The position numbers and the translations under genes were made by a program. Shown one piece after another: positions 35,451 through 44,302 of a DNA stretch of 64,000 nucleotides (positions are counted from its first letter, which is position 1; each line of letters starts with the position of its first letter). The notes under the pieces are model-generated. The model ran no database searches, was not told the origin of the DNA, and saw only the letters and a list, made by a program, of their open reading frames with translations. This stretch comes from Thauera propionica (GTDB lineage Bacteria; Pseudomonadota; Gammaproteobacteria; Burkholderiales; Rhodocyclaceae). The DNA lies in NCBI RefSeq assembly GCF_002245655.1, contig NZ_NOIH01000014.1:90678-154677 (forward strand). Reading direction: 5' to 3'.

Positions 35451-35876
35451 ATGGTCGATCCGCGCATCCTGACCGAGGCGGTCGAGCCGCCCTACGCCGG
35501 CGGCGGCGCTGCAAGCCGCCTGCTGTCCGAGATCTGGGACCACCTGTGGCCGTGGAGCCGCAACGGCTTCCAGCATCAGCGCTTCGTGCAGGCCACCGGC
35601 CTGGCGCTGGCGGCTGCCGCCAGCGTGGCGTGGGTACTGGCCGCGATGGGCGACATGACGCCGGGCGCCATCATCGGCTGGTGGTTTGGCTGGAGCGTGT
35701 TCGAGGTCGTCGTGCGCCTCGGCTCCAAGCCCTACGTCAAGGACGGCCCGTGGTGGGGTAGCCGCTACCGCCGCGCCAGCGTCATGGACATGATCTGCTA
35801 CGTCGGCTTCAAGAACTTGCTGATCGGCGCCACGCTGTTCCTCGCACTGAAGAGCCTCGGCCTGGTCCAGATCTGA
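35451..35876 (+). CDS. Small membrane protein of the nos cluster
   Basis: This 141-residue protein lies 33 bp after nosR, with an AGGAGG ribosome site. Two or three hydrophobic segments are visible (AAAASVAWVLAAMG; GAIIGWWFGWSVFEVVV; NLLIGATLFLAL). There are no metal motifs and I know no biochemical function. Its place between nosR and nosD suggests a part in electron delivery or assembly. A strong hairpin follows. Confidence 0.75.
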   Translation: MVDPRILTEAVEPPYAGGGAASRLLSEIWDHLWPWSRNGFQHQRFVQATGLALAAAASVAWVLAAMGDMTPGAIIGWWFGWSVFEVVVRLGSKPYVKDGPWWGSRYRRASVMDMICYVGFKNLLIGATLFLALKSLGLVQI

Positions 35877-35901
35877 GAGCCAGTCGGGAAAACCGGCTCA
35901 T

Positions 35902-35932
35902 GTGCGCCGCCCTCCGGGGCGGCGCACCGTTT
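35902..35932 (+). terminator. Terminator between nosR-membrane protein unit and nosD
   Basis: GTGCGCCGCC (35902-35911) and GGCGGCGCAC (35918-35927) form a perfect 10-bp stem with a short T run (CGTTTCT). nosD then has its own promoter box. Confidence 0.7.
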
Positions 35933-35961
35933 CTGGCTTGCATATCCGGGGCCGCGAGCAC

Positions 35962-35975
35962 TTCACCTAGATCAA
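35962..35975 (-). promoter_or_regulatory. FNR/DNR-type box upstream of nosD
   Basis: TTCACCTAGATCAA has one perfect half (TTGAT on the minus strand) and a degenerate second half, 36 bases before the first possible nosD start. A separate inverted repeat ATGCGAC/GTCGCAT (35982-35988 and 35994-36000) lies between the box and the gene, over the expected transcription start. Confidence 0.6.
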
Positions 35976-36011
35976 GTACCAATGCGACATTGCGTCGCAT
36001 ACTGAGCGCCA

Positions 36012-37319
36012 ATGTCAGCCGCCCGTTGCGCAATGTCCCATTCCCTTCGCCTCCTCCGCACCCTCGCCGCCATATTGCTCGCAGCGACGCTCGCGAGCCC
36101 GGCCGCTGCGGCGGTGTGGCGCGTCAAGGCGGGCGAATCCATCCAGGCGGCCATCGATCGTGCCGAACTGGGCGACACCATCGAGATCGAGCGCGCGCGT
36201 TACTTCGGTCATCTGCTGGTCGACAAGCCCCTGACCCTGCGCGGTATAGACCGCCCGACGATCGACGGCGAGCTGAAGGAGAACACCATCAGCGTGAAGG
36301 CCGAGAACGTCACCATCGACGGCCTGATCGTCGCCAACTCCGGCGGCGACACGCTGTACCAGCACGCCGGCATCTACATCTACCCCGGCTCGCACAAGGC
36401 GGTGGTGCGCAACTGCGACTTCTCGTACACCCTGTTCGGGCTGTGGATCGAGAAGGCCGACGACGTGCTGATCGAGAACAACCTCATCACCGGCAAGCGT
36501 GACTTCGACTCGCCCAAACGTGGTAACGGCATCCAGCTCTACAACACCCAGCGTGCCCGCATCATCGGCAACAACGTGAGCTTCGTGCGCGACGCGATCT
36601 ATGTCGACGTGTCGCACGACGCGATCTTCCGCGGCAACAAGCTCCACCACAGCCGCTACGGCACCCACTACATGACCTCCTACCGCAACATCTGGGAGGA
36701 CAACGAGACCTGGTACAACCGTGGCGGCCTGGCGCTGATGGAGGTGCGCGACCAGATCGTGCGCAACAACCGCGCCTGGGGCAATTCCGACCACGGCATC
36801 ATGCTGCGCACGATCCAGGACGCAGTCATCGAGAACAACGTCGTCGCCGGCAACCAGCGCGGCTTCTTCATCTACGACGCCGAGTACAACGAGATACGCG
36901 GCAACCAGGTCATCGACAACGTGGTCGGCATCCACCTGTGGGCCGGCTCGAAGAACAACAAGGTGGAAGGCAACGACTTCATCGCCAACCGCGAGCAGAT
37001 CCGCTACGTCGCCGCCCGCGACATGATCTGGGGCGCGGAAGAGGGCAACTACTGGAGCAACTACCTCGGCTGGGACCGCAACGGCGACGGCGCCGGCGAC
37101 GTGCAGTACGAGGCCAACGACATGGTGGACCGTCTGTCCTGGCGCCACCCGATGATGAAGCTGCTTCTCGCGAGCCCGGCGGTGCAGACGCTGCGACTGG
37201 TGGGCCAGCAGTTCCCGCTGCTGCGCGCGCCCAGCATCGTCGACCCCAGGCCGCGCATGCAGCCGCACAACCCCGACTGGAGCCAATGGCGTGGCCGATA
37301 TTTCCCCCGCTCCGAGTAA
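36012..37319 (+). CDS. nosD: NosD, periplasmic copper-centre assembly protein
   Basis: NosD acts with the NosFY ABC transporter in maturing the CuZ centre of NosZ. The protein (435 residues, or 428 from the Met at 36033) has a signal peptide ending ASPAAAA. It then forms a right-handed beta-helix of the carbohydrate-binding/sugar-hydrolase type, with repeated segments such as IENNLITG, IIGNNVSF, IFRGNKLH, VIENNVVAG and EIRGNQVID. The C-terminus overlaps nosF by 29 bp, so nosDFY are co-translated. The first start is kept, but the second gives a more typical signal peptide. Confidence 0.95.
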   Translation: MSAARCAMSHSLRLLRTLAAILLAATLASPAAAAVWRVKAGESIQAAIDRAELGDTIEIERARYFGHLLVDKPLTLRGIDRPTIDGELKENTISVKAENVTIDGLIVANSGGDTLYQHAGIYIYPGSHKAVVRNCDFSYTLFGLWIEKADDVLIENNLITGKRDFDSPKRGNGIQLYNTQRARIIGNNVSFVRDAIYVDVSHDAIFRGNKLHHSRYGTHYMTSYRNIWEDNETWYNRGGLALMEVRDQIVRNNRAWGNSDHGIMLRTIQDAVIENNVVAGNQRGFFIYDAEYNEIRGNQVIDNVVGIHLWAGSKNNKVEGNDFIANREQIRYVAARDMIWGAEEGNYWSNYLGWDRNGDGAGDVQYEANDMVDRLSWRHPMMKLLLASPAVQTLRLVGQQFPLLRAPSIVDPRPRMQPHNPDWSQWRGRYFPRSE

Positions 37320-38250
37320 TCCCCCGCAGACCGGCACGAAGCCGGTGATCGTCGCGCGCGGCGTGCGCAAGCACTACGGCAGCATCCATGCGGTCGACGG
37401 CGTCGACCTCGAGGTGCAGGAAGGCGAACTGTTCGGCCTCATCGGCCACAACGGCGCCGGCAAGAGCACGATGTTCAAGATGATGCTCGGCCTCATCCCG
37501 GTCACCGGTGGCGAGATCCGCATCGATGGCGCGCCGGTGGGCGGCGCCGGCGGCGACTTCCGCACAGTGCGGCGCAAGATCGGCTACCTGCCCGAGAACG
37601 TCGTGCTCTACGACAACCTCACCGGGCTCGAGACCCTGCAGTTCTTCGCCAAGCTGAAGGGCGTACCGGCCAGGGACAACGTGACGCTGCTCGAGCGCGT
37701 GGGCCTGATCCATGCCGCCAAGCGGCGCGTGCGCGAGTACTCCAAGGGCATGCGTCAGCGCCTGGGATTTGCCCAGGCTCTGCTCGGCAAGCCGCGCATC
37801 CTGTTCCTCGACGAACCAACCACCGGCCTCGACCCCGAAGCGATCCGCGGTTTCTACGCCATCCTGCGGCAGCTGAAGAGCGAAGGCGTGACCATGGTCA
37901 TCACCTCGCACATCCTGGCCGAGATCCAGGAGCGGGTGGACCGCCTGGCGATCATGGCCGCCGGCAAGGTGCAGGCGACCGGCACGGTGCAGGCCCTGCG
38001 CGAACAGATGGACCTGCCCCTGTGGTTCAGCGTACGTGTCGATCCGGCTGATTTCGAAGCAGTTCGCGCGGCGCTGGGCCACCTGCCGGTGGGCGCGATC
38101 GAGGCTCGCGACGATCATGTCGCAGTGCAGTGCCAGCGCGACACCAAGATGGCGGTGATCACCGCACTCGCCACGCTGGATGGCAAGGTGCGCGACCTCA
38201 CCGTGCGCGAACCCTCGCTCGAAGACGTGTTCTTCGGCTTCTCGGACTAA
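37291..38250 (+). CDS. nosF: NosF, ABC transporter ATPase for NosZ maturation
   Basis: NosF is the cytoplasmic ATPase of the NosDFY complex. The 319-residue protein has Walker A GHNGAGKST, Q-loop, signature-like YSKGMRQRLGFAQ, Walker B ILFLDEPTTGLD and the switch His (ITSHIL). The first 30 residues are a Pro-rich, unconserved lead whose DNA overlaps the nosD end. nosY follows 10 bp later. Confidence 0.95.
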   Translation: MADISPAPSNPPQTGTKPVIVARGVRKHYGSIHAVDGVDLEVQEGELFGLIGHNGAGKSTMFKMMLGLIPVTGGEIRIDGAPVGGAGGDFRTVRRKIGYLPENVVLYDNLTGLETLQFFAKLKGVPARDNVTLLERVGLIHAAKRRVREYSKGMRQRLGFAQALLGKPRILFLDEPTTGLDPEAIRGFYAILRQLKSEGVTMVITSHILAEIQERVDRLAIMAAGKVQATGTVQALREQMDLPLWFSVRVDPADFEAVRAALGHLPVGAIEARDDHVAVQCQRDTKMAVITALATLDGKVRDLTVREPSLEDVFFGFSD

Positions 38251-38260
38251 GGGGCGGACC

Positions 38261-39091
38261 ATGGAGTTTTCGCAGATCGCCGCCATCGCCGGCAAGGAGT
38301 TCTGGGACCGCATCCGCAACCGCTGGGTGCTGGCCGTGGCGCTGGTGTTCACCGCCTTCGCGCTGTCGATCGCCTATTTCGGCGCGGCGCAGCAGGGTTC
38401 CGTGGGCTTTCGCTCGATCGAGGTCACCATCGCCAGCCTCGTCAGCCTGGTCATCTACCTGATCCCGCTGATCGCGCTGGTGCTGGGTTTCGACGCCATC
38501 GTCGGCGAACGCGAGCGCGGCTCGCTCGACCTGCTGCTGTCGATGCCGATCACCCGCGTGGAGCTGCTGCTTGGCAAGTACCTCGGCCTGGCCGGGGCCT
38601 TGGCCTTCTCCACCGTGGCCGGTTTCGGCCTGGTCGGCGTCGTGCTGTCGGCCCAGCTCGATCTCAACGCGCTGTTCCACTACTTCGGCTTCATGCTCAG
38701 CTCGGTGCTGCTGGGCTGCGCCTTCCTGAGCCTGGCGGTGATGCTTTCGGTGTTCGCCGCCGACCGCACCCGCGCCTCGGGCCTGGCGATCGCGATGTGG
38801 TTCTTCTTCGTGCTGATCTTCGACCTGCTGCTGCTCGGCGTGCTGGTCGTCACCGCCGGCCAGTGGGGGGGCGAGGCCCTGCCCTACATGCTGCTGTTGA
38901 ACCCGGCGGACGTGTTCCGCATCCTCAACATCTTTTCGCTGGAAGACGTGCGCACGCTGTATGGCCTGGCCACCGTTTTCCCGCCCGCACTGGCCCAGCC
39001 CTGGCTGCTCGGGCTGGTGATGGCTGGCTGGATCGTCGTCCCGCTGGCGATCGCCGCCTGGCGCTTCCGCCTCGGCGCGGGCCGTGCGTAA
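38261..39091 (+). CDS. nosY: NosY, ABC transporter permease for NosZ maturation
   Basis: The 276-residue protein starts MEFSQIAAIAGKEFWDRIRN, preceded by a GGGGCGG ribosome site. It has six membrane segments and the conserved GFDAIVGERERGSLDLLLSMPI region of ABC-2-type permeases. It pairs with NosF. A longer frame upstream overlaps nosF and is rejected. The two downstream genes continue on the same strand. Confidence 0.95.
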   Translation: MEFSQIAAIAGKEFWDRIRNRWVLAVALVFTAFALSIAYFGAAQQGSVGFRSIEVTIASLVSLVIYLIPLIALVLGFDAIVGERERGSLDLLLSMPITRVELLLGKYLGLAGALAFSTVAGFGLVGVVLSAQLDLNALFHYFGFMLSSVLLGCAFLSLAVMLSVFAADRTRASGLAIAMWFFFVLIFDLLLLGVLVVTAGQWGGEALPYMLLLNPADVFRILNIFSLEDVRTLYGLATVFPPALAQPWLLGLVMAGWIVVPLAIAAWRFRLGAGRA

Positions 39092-39115
39092 CCGAAACGA
39101 CTGGAGATCCTCCCG

Positions 39116-39670
39116 ATGTGCACACACCATGGCTGCAAGCATTCTCCCTTCGACCGTCGGCGCTTCCTGATCGCGGGCGCCGCGACCAGCCTGCTCGCCG
39201 CCTGCGGCGCGCCGAGCAGCGGCGGCAGCGGCTCGGTTGCCGCACTCGAGATCGACCGCAGCACCAGCTGCGCGCTCGACGGCATGCTGCTGGCCGACTA
39301 CCCCGGCCCCAAGGCCCAGATCCACTATAGCGGGCTGTCGCAGCCGGACTGGTTCTGCGACACGCTGGAGATGTTCAACGTCTACCTGAACCCGGAGCAG
39401 GCGCGGCTGGTGACGGGCATGTTCGTGCAGGACATGGGCAAGACCGACTGGGACAAACCGGTCGGCAACTGGATCGACGCCAAGAAGGCGGTCTACGTGT
39501 TCGGCTCCAAGCGCCTTGGCTCGATGGGGCCTACCGCCGCTTCCTTTTCATCCGAGGCCGACGCCCAGGCCTTCGCCGCACAACATGGCGGCAAGGTGCT
39601 GAAGTTCGACGAGGTGAAACCGGACATGGTCATCCTCGACGGCGGTGCGCTGCACGACCAGTCGATGTAA
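39116..39670 (+). CDS. nosL: NosL, copper-chaperone lipoprotein
   Basis: NosL delivers Cu(I) to apo-NosZ. The 184-residue protein has an atypical front (MCTHHGCKHSPFDRRRFLIAG) in which an RRRFL twin-arginine-like motif precedes the lipobox LLAAC. The mature part has Cys52-Asp-Gly-Met (a Cys and a Met in the NosL metal-binding region), then FCDTLEMF and GKVLKFDEVKPDMV, typical of NosL. The Cys/His-rich leader before the signal is unusual and could be a metal-binding or mis-assigned start. Confidence 0.9.
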   Translation: MCTHHGCKHSPFDRRRFLIAGAATSLLAACGAPSSGGSGSVAALEIDRSTSCALDGMLLADYPGPKAQIHYSGLSQPDWFCDTLEMFNVYLNPEQARLVTGMFVQDMGKTDWDKPVGNWIDAKKAVYVFGSKRLGSMGPTAASFSSEADAQAFAAQHGGKVLKFDEVKPDMVILDGGALHDQSM

Positions 39671-39682
39671 GGGATACCCGCG

Positions 39683-39955
39683 ATGAGCAACCCGATCTAC
39701 GAAGCCCTGCCGCCCGAGGCAGCACTGGAACTGGAACAGATCGCACGCCTGATCTACGAGTCGCGCGAGCACCGGCGCAAGGTGCTGGATGCGGTAGGCG
39801 CAGAAGACGAGTCGACCTTGTTGGAGCGCATCGTCCGCGGCGACATCGGCGAACATCCCGCGTACGAGCACTACCTCGCGGCACGCATCCTTGGCGACAC
39901 GCACGAAGCCGCACGCCAGGTCATGGCTGCAACGCTGAAGGAGGTCAATCGCTGA
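39683..39955 (+). CDS. Small acidic protein of the nos cluster, unknown function
   Basis: A 90-residue, helical-looking acidic protein (ALELEQIARLIYESREHRRKVL) with no signal peptide or Cys. It lies 12 bp after nosL and its stop overlaps the next start by one base. I recognise no family. Co-expression with nosL argues for a role in cytoplasmic steps of NosZ maturation or simply for linkage. Confidence 0.65.
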   Translation: MSNPIYEALPPEAALELEQIARLIYESREHRRKVLDAVGAEDESTLLERIVRGDIGEHPAYEHYLAARILGDTHEAARQVMAATLKEVNR

Positions 39956-40326
39956 TGAACCTGCACCCGACCATCCTCGAACATGTCGAGCGCGAGCATG
40001 GCGACGCGCTCGCCGTGCCGCCGCAGCTCAACCAGGACGCACTGACGATCGTGCTGTGCAACGGCGTGATGCTGACGGTGCGCTACGCCGCACCCGACGC
40101 CTACTCGCTGCGCTGGCGAACCGGCCTGGGCACCGATGCGGCCGAGCTCGGGATCGACACCGCGCCCACCCATCCGCAACTGGCGACGTCGCCGAACCAT
40201 CTGCACCGCGCCGACGGCTCGGTGGTCGCCGATCCGCTCACCCGGGTCGACGCCAGCCCGGAAGCCAACGTCTCCGCGCTGGTCGCCGCACTGGCGAGTG
40301 ACCCGCTGCTCGGAGCACTCGCGTGA
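39955..40326 (+). CDS. Unknown protein of the nos cluster
   Basis: A 123-residue protein without signal peptide or membrane segments (MNLHPTILEHVEREHGDALA). It contains one Cys and several His, no clear metal motif, and no family I recognise. Start and stop overlap both neighbours (1 bp and 4 bp), indicating coupled translation between the small acidic gene and the second NosL-like gene. Confidence 0.65.
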   Translation: MNLHPTILEHVEREHGDALAVPPQLNQDALTIVLCNGVMLTVRYAAPDAYSLRWRTGLGTDAAELGIDTAPTHPQLATSPNHLHRADGSVVADPLTRVDASPEANVSALVAALASDPLLGALA

Positions 40327-40952
40327 GCACTGCCGCCCGCACGCTTCTGCTCGGCTCCGCCGCGGCCTGCGTCGTGGCGGCAGGCACACTTTTCTGGCAA
40401 TACGCGGCGCGCCCGACGAGCGTCGAGTTCTCGCCGCCGGACGAGGACATCTGCATCGTCCCGCCCGCGCGCGTATCGGCCGCACATCCCTACGACCCCG
40501 CCTCGGGACTGGCCGTCTATGACGCCCGCCCGATACCCGCCGACGCGCGCTGTCCGGTGTGCGGCATGTATCCGGCCCGTTTCCCGCGGTGGGCAGCCCA
40601 GATCATCTTCAAGGATGGCTCGGCGCATTTCTTCGACTCGCCGGTCGACCTCTTCATGTTCCTGGAAGAGCCCAAGCGCTTCGACGCCACCCACACTGCC
40701 GAGGATGCGGCCGCGATGTATGTTGCGGACCACCGCAGCGGCACCTGGCTCGAAGCACGCCAGGCCGCCTTTGTCATCGACTCCAGCGCGCGTGGGCCGA
40801 TGCGCGGGCCCGACCTGCCGGCCTTTGCAGACCTCGCTGCAGCGCAGGCCTTCGTCGCCGAACGTGGCGGCCGCGCACTCGCCTTCGACGAGGTCGATCG
40901 CAGCGTGATGAATGGCCTGCGCAGTTCCACCCACGCCGGCCACACCCACTGA
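40323..40952 (+). CDS. NosL-family protein, second copy
   Basis: This 209-residue protein has an N-terminal membrane anchor (LLLGSAAACVVAAGTLF) and the NosL motif CPVCGMYPARFPRW, with two Cys and Met as likely Cu(I) ligands. The following pattern (IIFKDGSAHFFDSPVDLFMFL) is closer to the classical NosL consensus than that of the nosL gene at 39116. The C-terminal His run (HAGHTH) may add metal binding. It ends the nos transcript. Confidence 0.85.
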   Translation: MSTAARTLLLGSAAACVVAAGTLFWQYAARPTSVEFSPPDEDICIVPPARVSAAHPYDPASGLAVYDARPIPADARCPVCGMYPARFPRWAAQIIFKDGSAHFFDSPVDLFMFLEEPKRFDATHTAEDAAAMYVADHRSGTWLEARQAAFVIDSSARGPMRGPDLPAFADLAAAQAFVAERGGRALAFDEVDRSVMNGLRSSTHAGHTH

Positions 40953-41037
40953 CGCTCTTGGGCTCCGCGCTCACGTATGCGGGCATACGCATTTGCAGGT
41001 CGCCCAGACTCCCTGCCGCAGCGCGCCGTAAACGAAG

Positions 41038-41062
41038 AACGGAGGCTTGCGCCTCCGTCCGA
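41038..41062. terminator. Terminator between the nos cluster and cytochrome c5 gene
   Basis: ACGGAGGC and GCCTCCGT form an 8-bp perfect stem around TTGC. On the minus strand it is followed by TTCTTCGTTT, so it best serves the cytochrome c5 gene, though it could act for both convergent transcripts. Confidence 0.6.
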
Positions 41063-41092
41063 ATGATTCGCCGCTGACGGCCGGTTGCCGGC

Positions 41093-41521
41093 TTACTGCG
41101 ACTTCGCCACCATGAAATCGACCGCAGCCTTCACGTCGTCGTCGCTCAGCGTCGCCGCACCGCCGCGGGCCGGCATCATGCCCTTCTCACCGGTGAAACC
41201 TTCGATGGCGTGCTTGTACAGCGTGTCATTGCCTTGCGCGATGCGCGGGCCCCACTCGTCCTTGTTGCCGGGAATCGGCGCACCCGCAACGCCGGAGGAA
41301 TGACACAGCGCGCAGGTCTTCTTGTAGACACTCTCGCCCGCGGCATTGGCCGGCGCTGCCGCAACCGGCGCGGGCGCTGCAGGAGCCGGAGCAGGTGCCG
41401 CCGCGGGCGCGGCCGCGGTGGGTGCCGGCGCGGAGCCCGCCGAGCCGCCCGAATCCTGGCCACCACAGGCGGCAAGCAGGACGGAAAGCACGGAGGCGAG
41501 GATCAGCGGGGTCTTTTTCAT
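41093..41521 (-). CDS. Cytochrome c5-like lipoprotein
   Basis: From the ATG at 41521 the 142-residue protein has a lipoprotein signal (ILASVLSVLLAACGG), an Ala/Pro-rich linker, then a small class I cytochrome c domain with the heme motif CALCH and a distal Met in GMMPARGG. Such c5-type cytochromes carry electrons in the periplasm. Convergence with the nos cluster makes a link to NosZ electron supply attractive but unproven. Longer in-frame starts are rejected because they bury the signal. Confidence 0.88.
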   Translation of the reverse strand: MKKTPLILASVLSVLLAACGGQDSGGSAGSAPAPTAAAPAAAPAPAPAAPAPVAAAPANAAGESVYKKTCALCHSSGVAGAPIPGNKDEWGPRIAQGNDTLYKHAIEGFTGEKGMMPARGGAATLSDDDVKAAVDFMVAKSQ

Positions 41522-41766
41522 GGGAATTCTCCAATCGTATGGGGCAAACGATGCAGGACGGACTACGACGCATCGAACTTGACCCGATGCTACCCGCGTA
41601 GCTGCGGGTATTGGATTGACAGGAATCAATTCCTCCCCCGTCAGGGATCTCGAAATGCAAGCGTGCCCGCCCGTGCCGCTCGGCGGCAATTGATGCAGAA
41701 TCGTGCCCATCGGCCGGAACCGACACCGACGCTTACCGCCCCTTCGCATCTCATCCATTCGTTCTC

Positions 41767-42690
41767 GTGACCGTTTCAGACAACCGGACGCTGCGCCCGC
41801 CTGTCGGCCGCTTCGCCCCCTCGCCCAGCGGCCCCCTGCATTTCGGCTCGCTGGTGGCGGCTGCAGGCAGCTACCTGGATGCGCGCAGCCGTGGTGGCCG
41901 CTGGCTGCTGCGGATCGAGGATGTCGACACCCCGCGCACCGTGGCGGGCGCTGCCGACGGCATCATCGCCACGCTGGCGCGCTTCGGCTTCGAATGGGAC
42001 GGCGACATCGTGTGGCAGAGCCGCCGCACCGAAGCCTACGCTGCCGCCCTTGAGCGACTGAAGGCTGCCGGCCACGCCTTTCCGTGCGCGTGCCCCCGGC
42101 GCGAGATGGCGGACTCCGCACTCACGCGCGACGGTTCGCGCCGCTACCCCGGAACCTGCCGCAACGGCCTGCCGCCCGGACGCAGCGCGCGGGCCTGGCG
42201 CGTGCGCGCCGAAGGCGTCATCGCCTTCGACGACGCCATCCAGGGGCTGCAGCGCGAGGATCTCGCGCTGGACTCGGGCGACTACGTGGTGCTGCGTGCG
42301 GACGGCCTGTTCGCCTACCAGCTGGCGGTGGTCGTCGACGATGCCGACGCGGGTGTCACGCACGTGGTACGCGGCGCGGATCTGCTCGACTCCACCGCGC
42401 GCCAGATTCACCTGCAGCATCTGCTCGGGTTCCCGCAGCCGGACTACGCACATCTGCCGGTCGCCACCAACGCGGCCGGCGAGAAGCTCTCCAAGCAGAC
42501 TCTGGCCCGCGCGGTCGACGAACATCCGCCTGCCGCGGCGCTGGTCACCGCCTTGCGCTTCCTCGGCCAGACGCCACCTGCCGGACTCGACCACGCAACG
42601 CTCGCCGAAGTCTGGGCCTGGGCGTTGCACCACTGGCGGCTCGCCGCCGTCCCACGCCGCCGTCAGGCGCCTGCCATCGACATCGACTGA
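41767..42690 (+). CDS. gluQ: Glutamyl-Q tRNA(Asp) synthetase
   Basis: GluQ-RS attaches glutamate to queuosine at position 34 of tRNA-Asp. The 307-residue protein resembles the catalytic domain of glutamyl-tRNA synthetase without the anticodon-binding domain: RFAPSPSGPLHFGSL (HIGH-like) and KLSKQ (KMSKS-like), with the zinc-type CACP...C stretch near residue 101. The start is a GTG at 41767. A CoA-binding protein gene follows 7 bp later. Confidence 0.93.
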   Translation: MTVSDNRTLRPPVGRFAPSPSGPLHFGSLVAAAGSYLDARSRGGRWLLRIEDVDTPRTVAGAADGIIATLARFGFEWDGDIVWQSRRTEAYAAALERLKAAGHAFPCACPRREMADSALTRDGSRRYPGTCRNGLPPGRSARAWRVRAEGVIAFDDAIQGLQREDLALDSGDYVVLRADGLFAYQLAVVVDDADAGVTHVVRGADLLDSTARQIHLQHLLGFPQPDYAHLPVATNAAGEKLSKQTLARAVDEHPPAAALVTALRFLGQTPPAGLDHATLAEVWAWALHHWRLAAVPRRRQAPAIDID

Positions 42691-42697
42691 GATCGCC

Positions 42698-43123
42698 ATG
42701 CACCTCAACGACATCAGCACCGACCGCGCTGCCACCCGCGCCCTGTTGCAGGACACGCGGACCATCGCCATCGTCGGCCTGTCTCCCAACCCACAGCGGC
42801 CGAGCAACGAAGTCGCGCGCTACCTGCGCGCCGCCGGCTACACCATCATCCCGGTCAATCCGGCCTGCGACGAGGTGCTTGGGGAAAGGTGCTACGCCAG
42901 CCTGCGCGAGATCCCGGGGCCGGTGGATCTGGTCGACGTATTCCGCCGCGCCGAAGACGTGATGCCGATCGTCGAGGACGCGATCGCCATCGGCGCCCGC
43001 GCACTGTGGCTGCAGTTGGGCGTGGTCGCGCCCGAGGCCGCGCTGCGCGCCGCCGACGCCGGGCTGAAGGTGGTGATGGACCGCTGCACCAAGATCGAGC
43101 ACGCAGTCCTGATCGGGCGCTGA
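42698..43123 (+). CDS. CoA-binding protein (YccU-type)
   Basis: This 141-residue protein forms a single Rossmann-like CoA-binding domain (TIAIVGLSPNPQRPSNEVARYL; IIPVNPACDEVLG; WLQLGVV; VVMDRCTKIEH). The last motif, with its Cys, is typical of the YccU group. The physiological role is unknown. The start is the ATG at 42698, just after the gluQ stop. Confidence 0.88.
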   Translation: MHLNDISTDRAATRALLQDTRTIAIVGLSPNPQRPSNEVARYLRAAGYTIIPVNPACDEVLGERCYASLREIPGPVDLVDVFRRAEDVMPIVEDAIAIGARALWLQLGVVAPEAALRAADAGLKVVMDRCTKIEHAVLIGR

Positions 43124-43141
43124 GGGCTGCCTATCGGCAGT

Positions 43142-44302
43142 TCAGTGCTTGCCGCCGTAGCCGGCCAGACCGATCGCCAGACGCACCAGCTGATAGGACG
43201 CCCAGTTAAGGGCGCGCTGCAGCAACGACAGCCGCCGCCAGTCGGCCGGACGCAGCTCGGTCGCGCCGCTGCAGATGGCACGCTCGAGGCTGTCCCGCAG
43301 TTGCCGGGCGAAGGCGCTGTCCTCGACGACGACATTCGCCTCGCGGGCGAGCAGCAGACTGAAGGCATCGATGTTGCTCGATCCCACCGTCGCCCAGTAG
43401 CCGTCCACCACCGCCACCTTGGCGTGCAGGTGGCTGCGGTGGTACTCGAACAGGCGAATGCCCCGCGTCAGGAAGTAAGGGTAAAGCGCACGCGTCGCAT
43501 AGCGCTGCATCGGATGGTCGGCCACGCCCTGCAGCAGCAGCGTGATGCGCACGCCGCGCTCGGCAGCCTCGACCAGGGCCTGGCGGAAACGCCGACCGGG
43601 AAAGAAATAGGCGTTGGCGATCAAGATCTCGTGCCGGGCACGGCCGATCGCAGCCAGGTAGGCATCCTCGATCGCACGGCGAAAACGCAGGTTGTCGCGC
43701 ACGACGAAGGCCGCTCGGATGTCGCCCGCGACAGCCGTCTGCGCCGGCGCGATCAAGGGCGCATGCTGGCGCCGGCGAAAGCTTGCCCACACCACCAGGC
43801 GCCACAGGCGGTGCACTGATGCGACGATGGGTTCGAGCAGCGGCCCGCGTACCTGAACCGCATAGTCGAAACGCGGATGCGGGGCCGACCCTTGCTGGTA
43901 GTCGTCTATGAGGTTGATGCCGCCGACGAAGGCTTCGCGACCGTCGATCACGACGACCTTGCGATGCAGCCGGCGAAGGCGGTGGCGACGCAGTGAGAGC
44001 GGCTTCAACTCGCGCCGGTAGATCAGGACCTGCACGCCCCGCTCGACCATTCGCGGCATCAGTTGCGCCACGAAGCTGCGCCCCCCGAAGCCGTCGACCA
44101 TGACGCGCACCTCGACTCCGCGCGCGGCGGCACGTTCGAGCGCAGCGGCAATGCTGCGTCCGGTTTCGTCCGGCTCGAAGATGTAGGTCTGCAGGAAGAT
44201 CTCGCGCTCGGCCTGGTCGATCGCCGCGCGCAGGGCCGGGAAGTACTGCTCGCCGTTCTCCAGCAGCGTCAGGGCGTTCCCTGGCAGCGGGCTGGGAATC
44301 AA
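43142..44302 (-). CDS. clsB: Cardiolipin synthase B-like phospholipase D family protein
   Basis: ClsB-type enzymes make cardiolipin or related lipids at the inner membrane. The 386-residue protein has two PLD-superfamily HKD motifs: HRKVVVIDGREAFVGG and HAKVAVVDGYWATVGSSNID. I use a TTG start at 44302, which overlaps the upstream stop as TTGA and matches where family similarity begins (IPSPLPGNALTLLENG). Longer frames read into the preceding gene. The upstream neighbour is the family's common partner, as in E. coli ybhP-clsB. Confidence 0.88.
   Translation of the reverse strand: MIPSPLPGNALTLLENGEQYFPALRAAIDQAEREIFLQTYIFEPDETGRSIAAALERAAARGVEVRVMVDGFGGRSFVAQLMPRMVERGVQVLIYRRELKPLSLRRHRLRRLHRKVVVIDGREAFVGGINLIDDYQQGSAPHPRFDYAVQVRGPLLEPIVASVHRLWRLVVWASFRRRQHAPLIAPAQTAVAGDIRAAFVVRDNLRFRRAIEDAYLAAIGRARHEILIANAYFFPGRRFRQALVEAAERGVRITLLLQGVADHPMQRYATRALYPYFLTRGIRLFEYHRSHLHAKVAVVDGYWATVGSSNIDAFSLLLAREANVVVEDSAFARQLRDSLERAICSGATELRPADWRRLSLLQRALNWASYQLVRLAIGLAGYGGKH

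Noticed and set aside
33219..35576. 785-codon and similar long open frames opposite nosR and nosZ
   Set aside because: Antisense shadows typical of high-GC genes; the translated products are low-complexity and show no domain.
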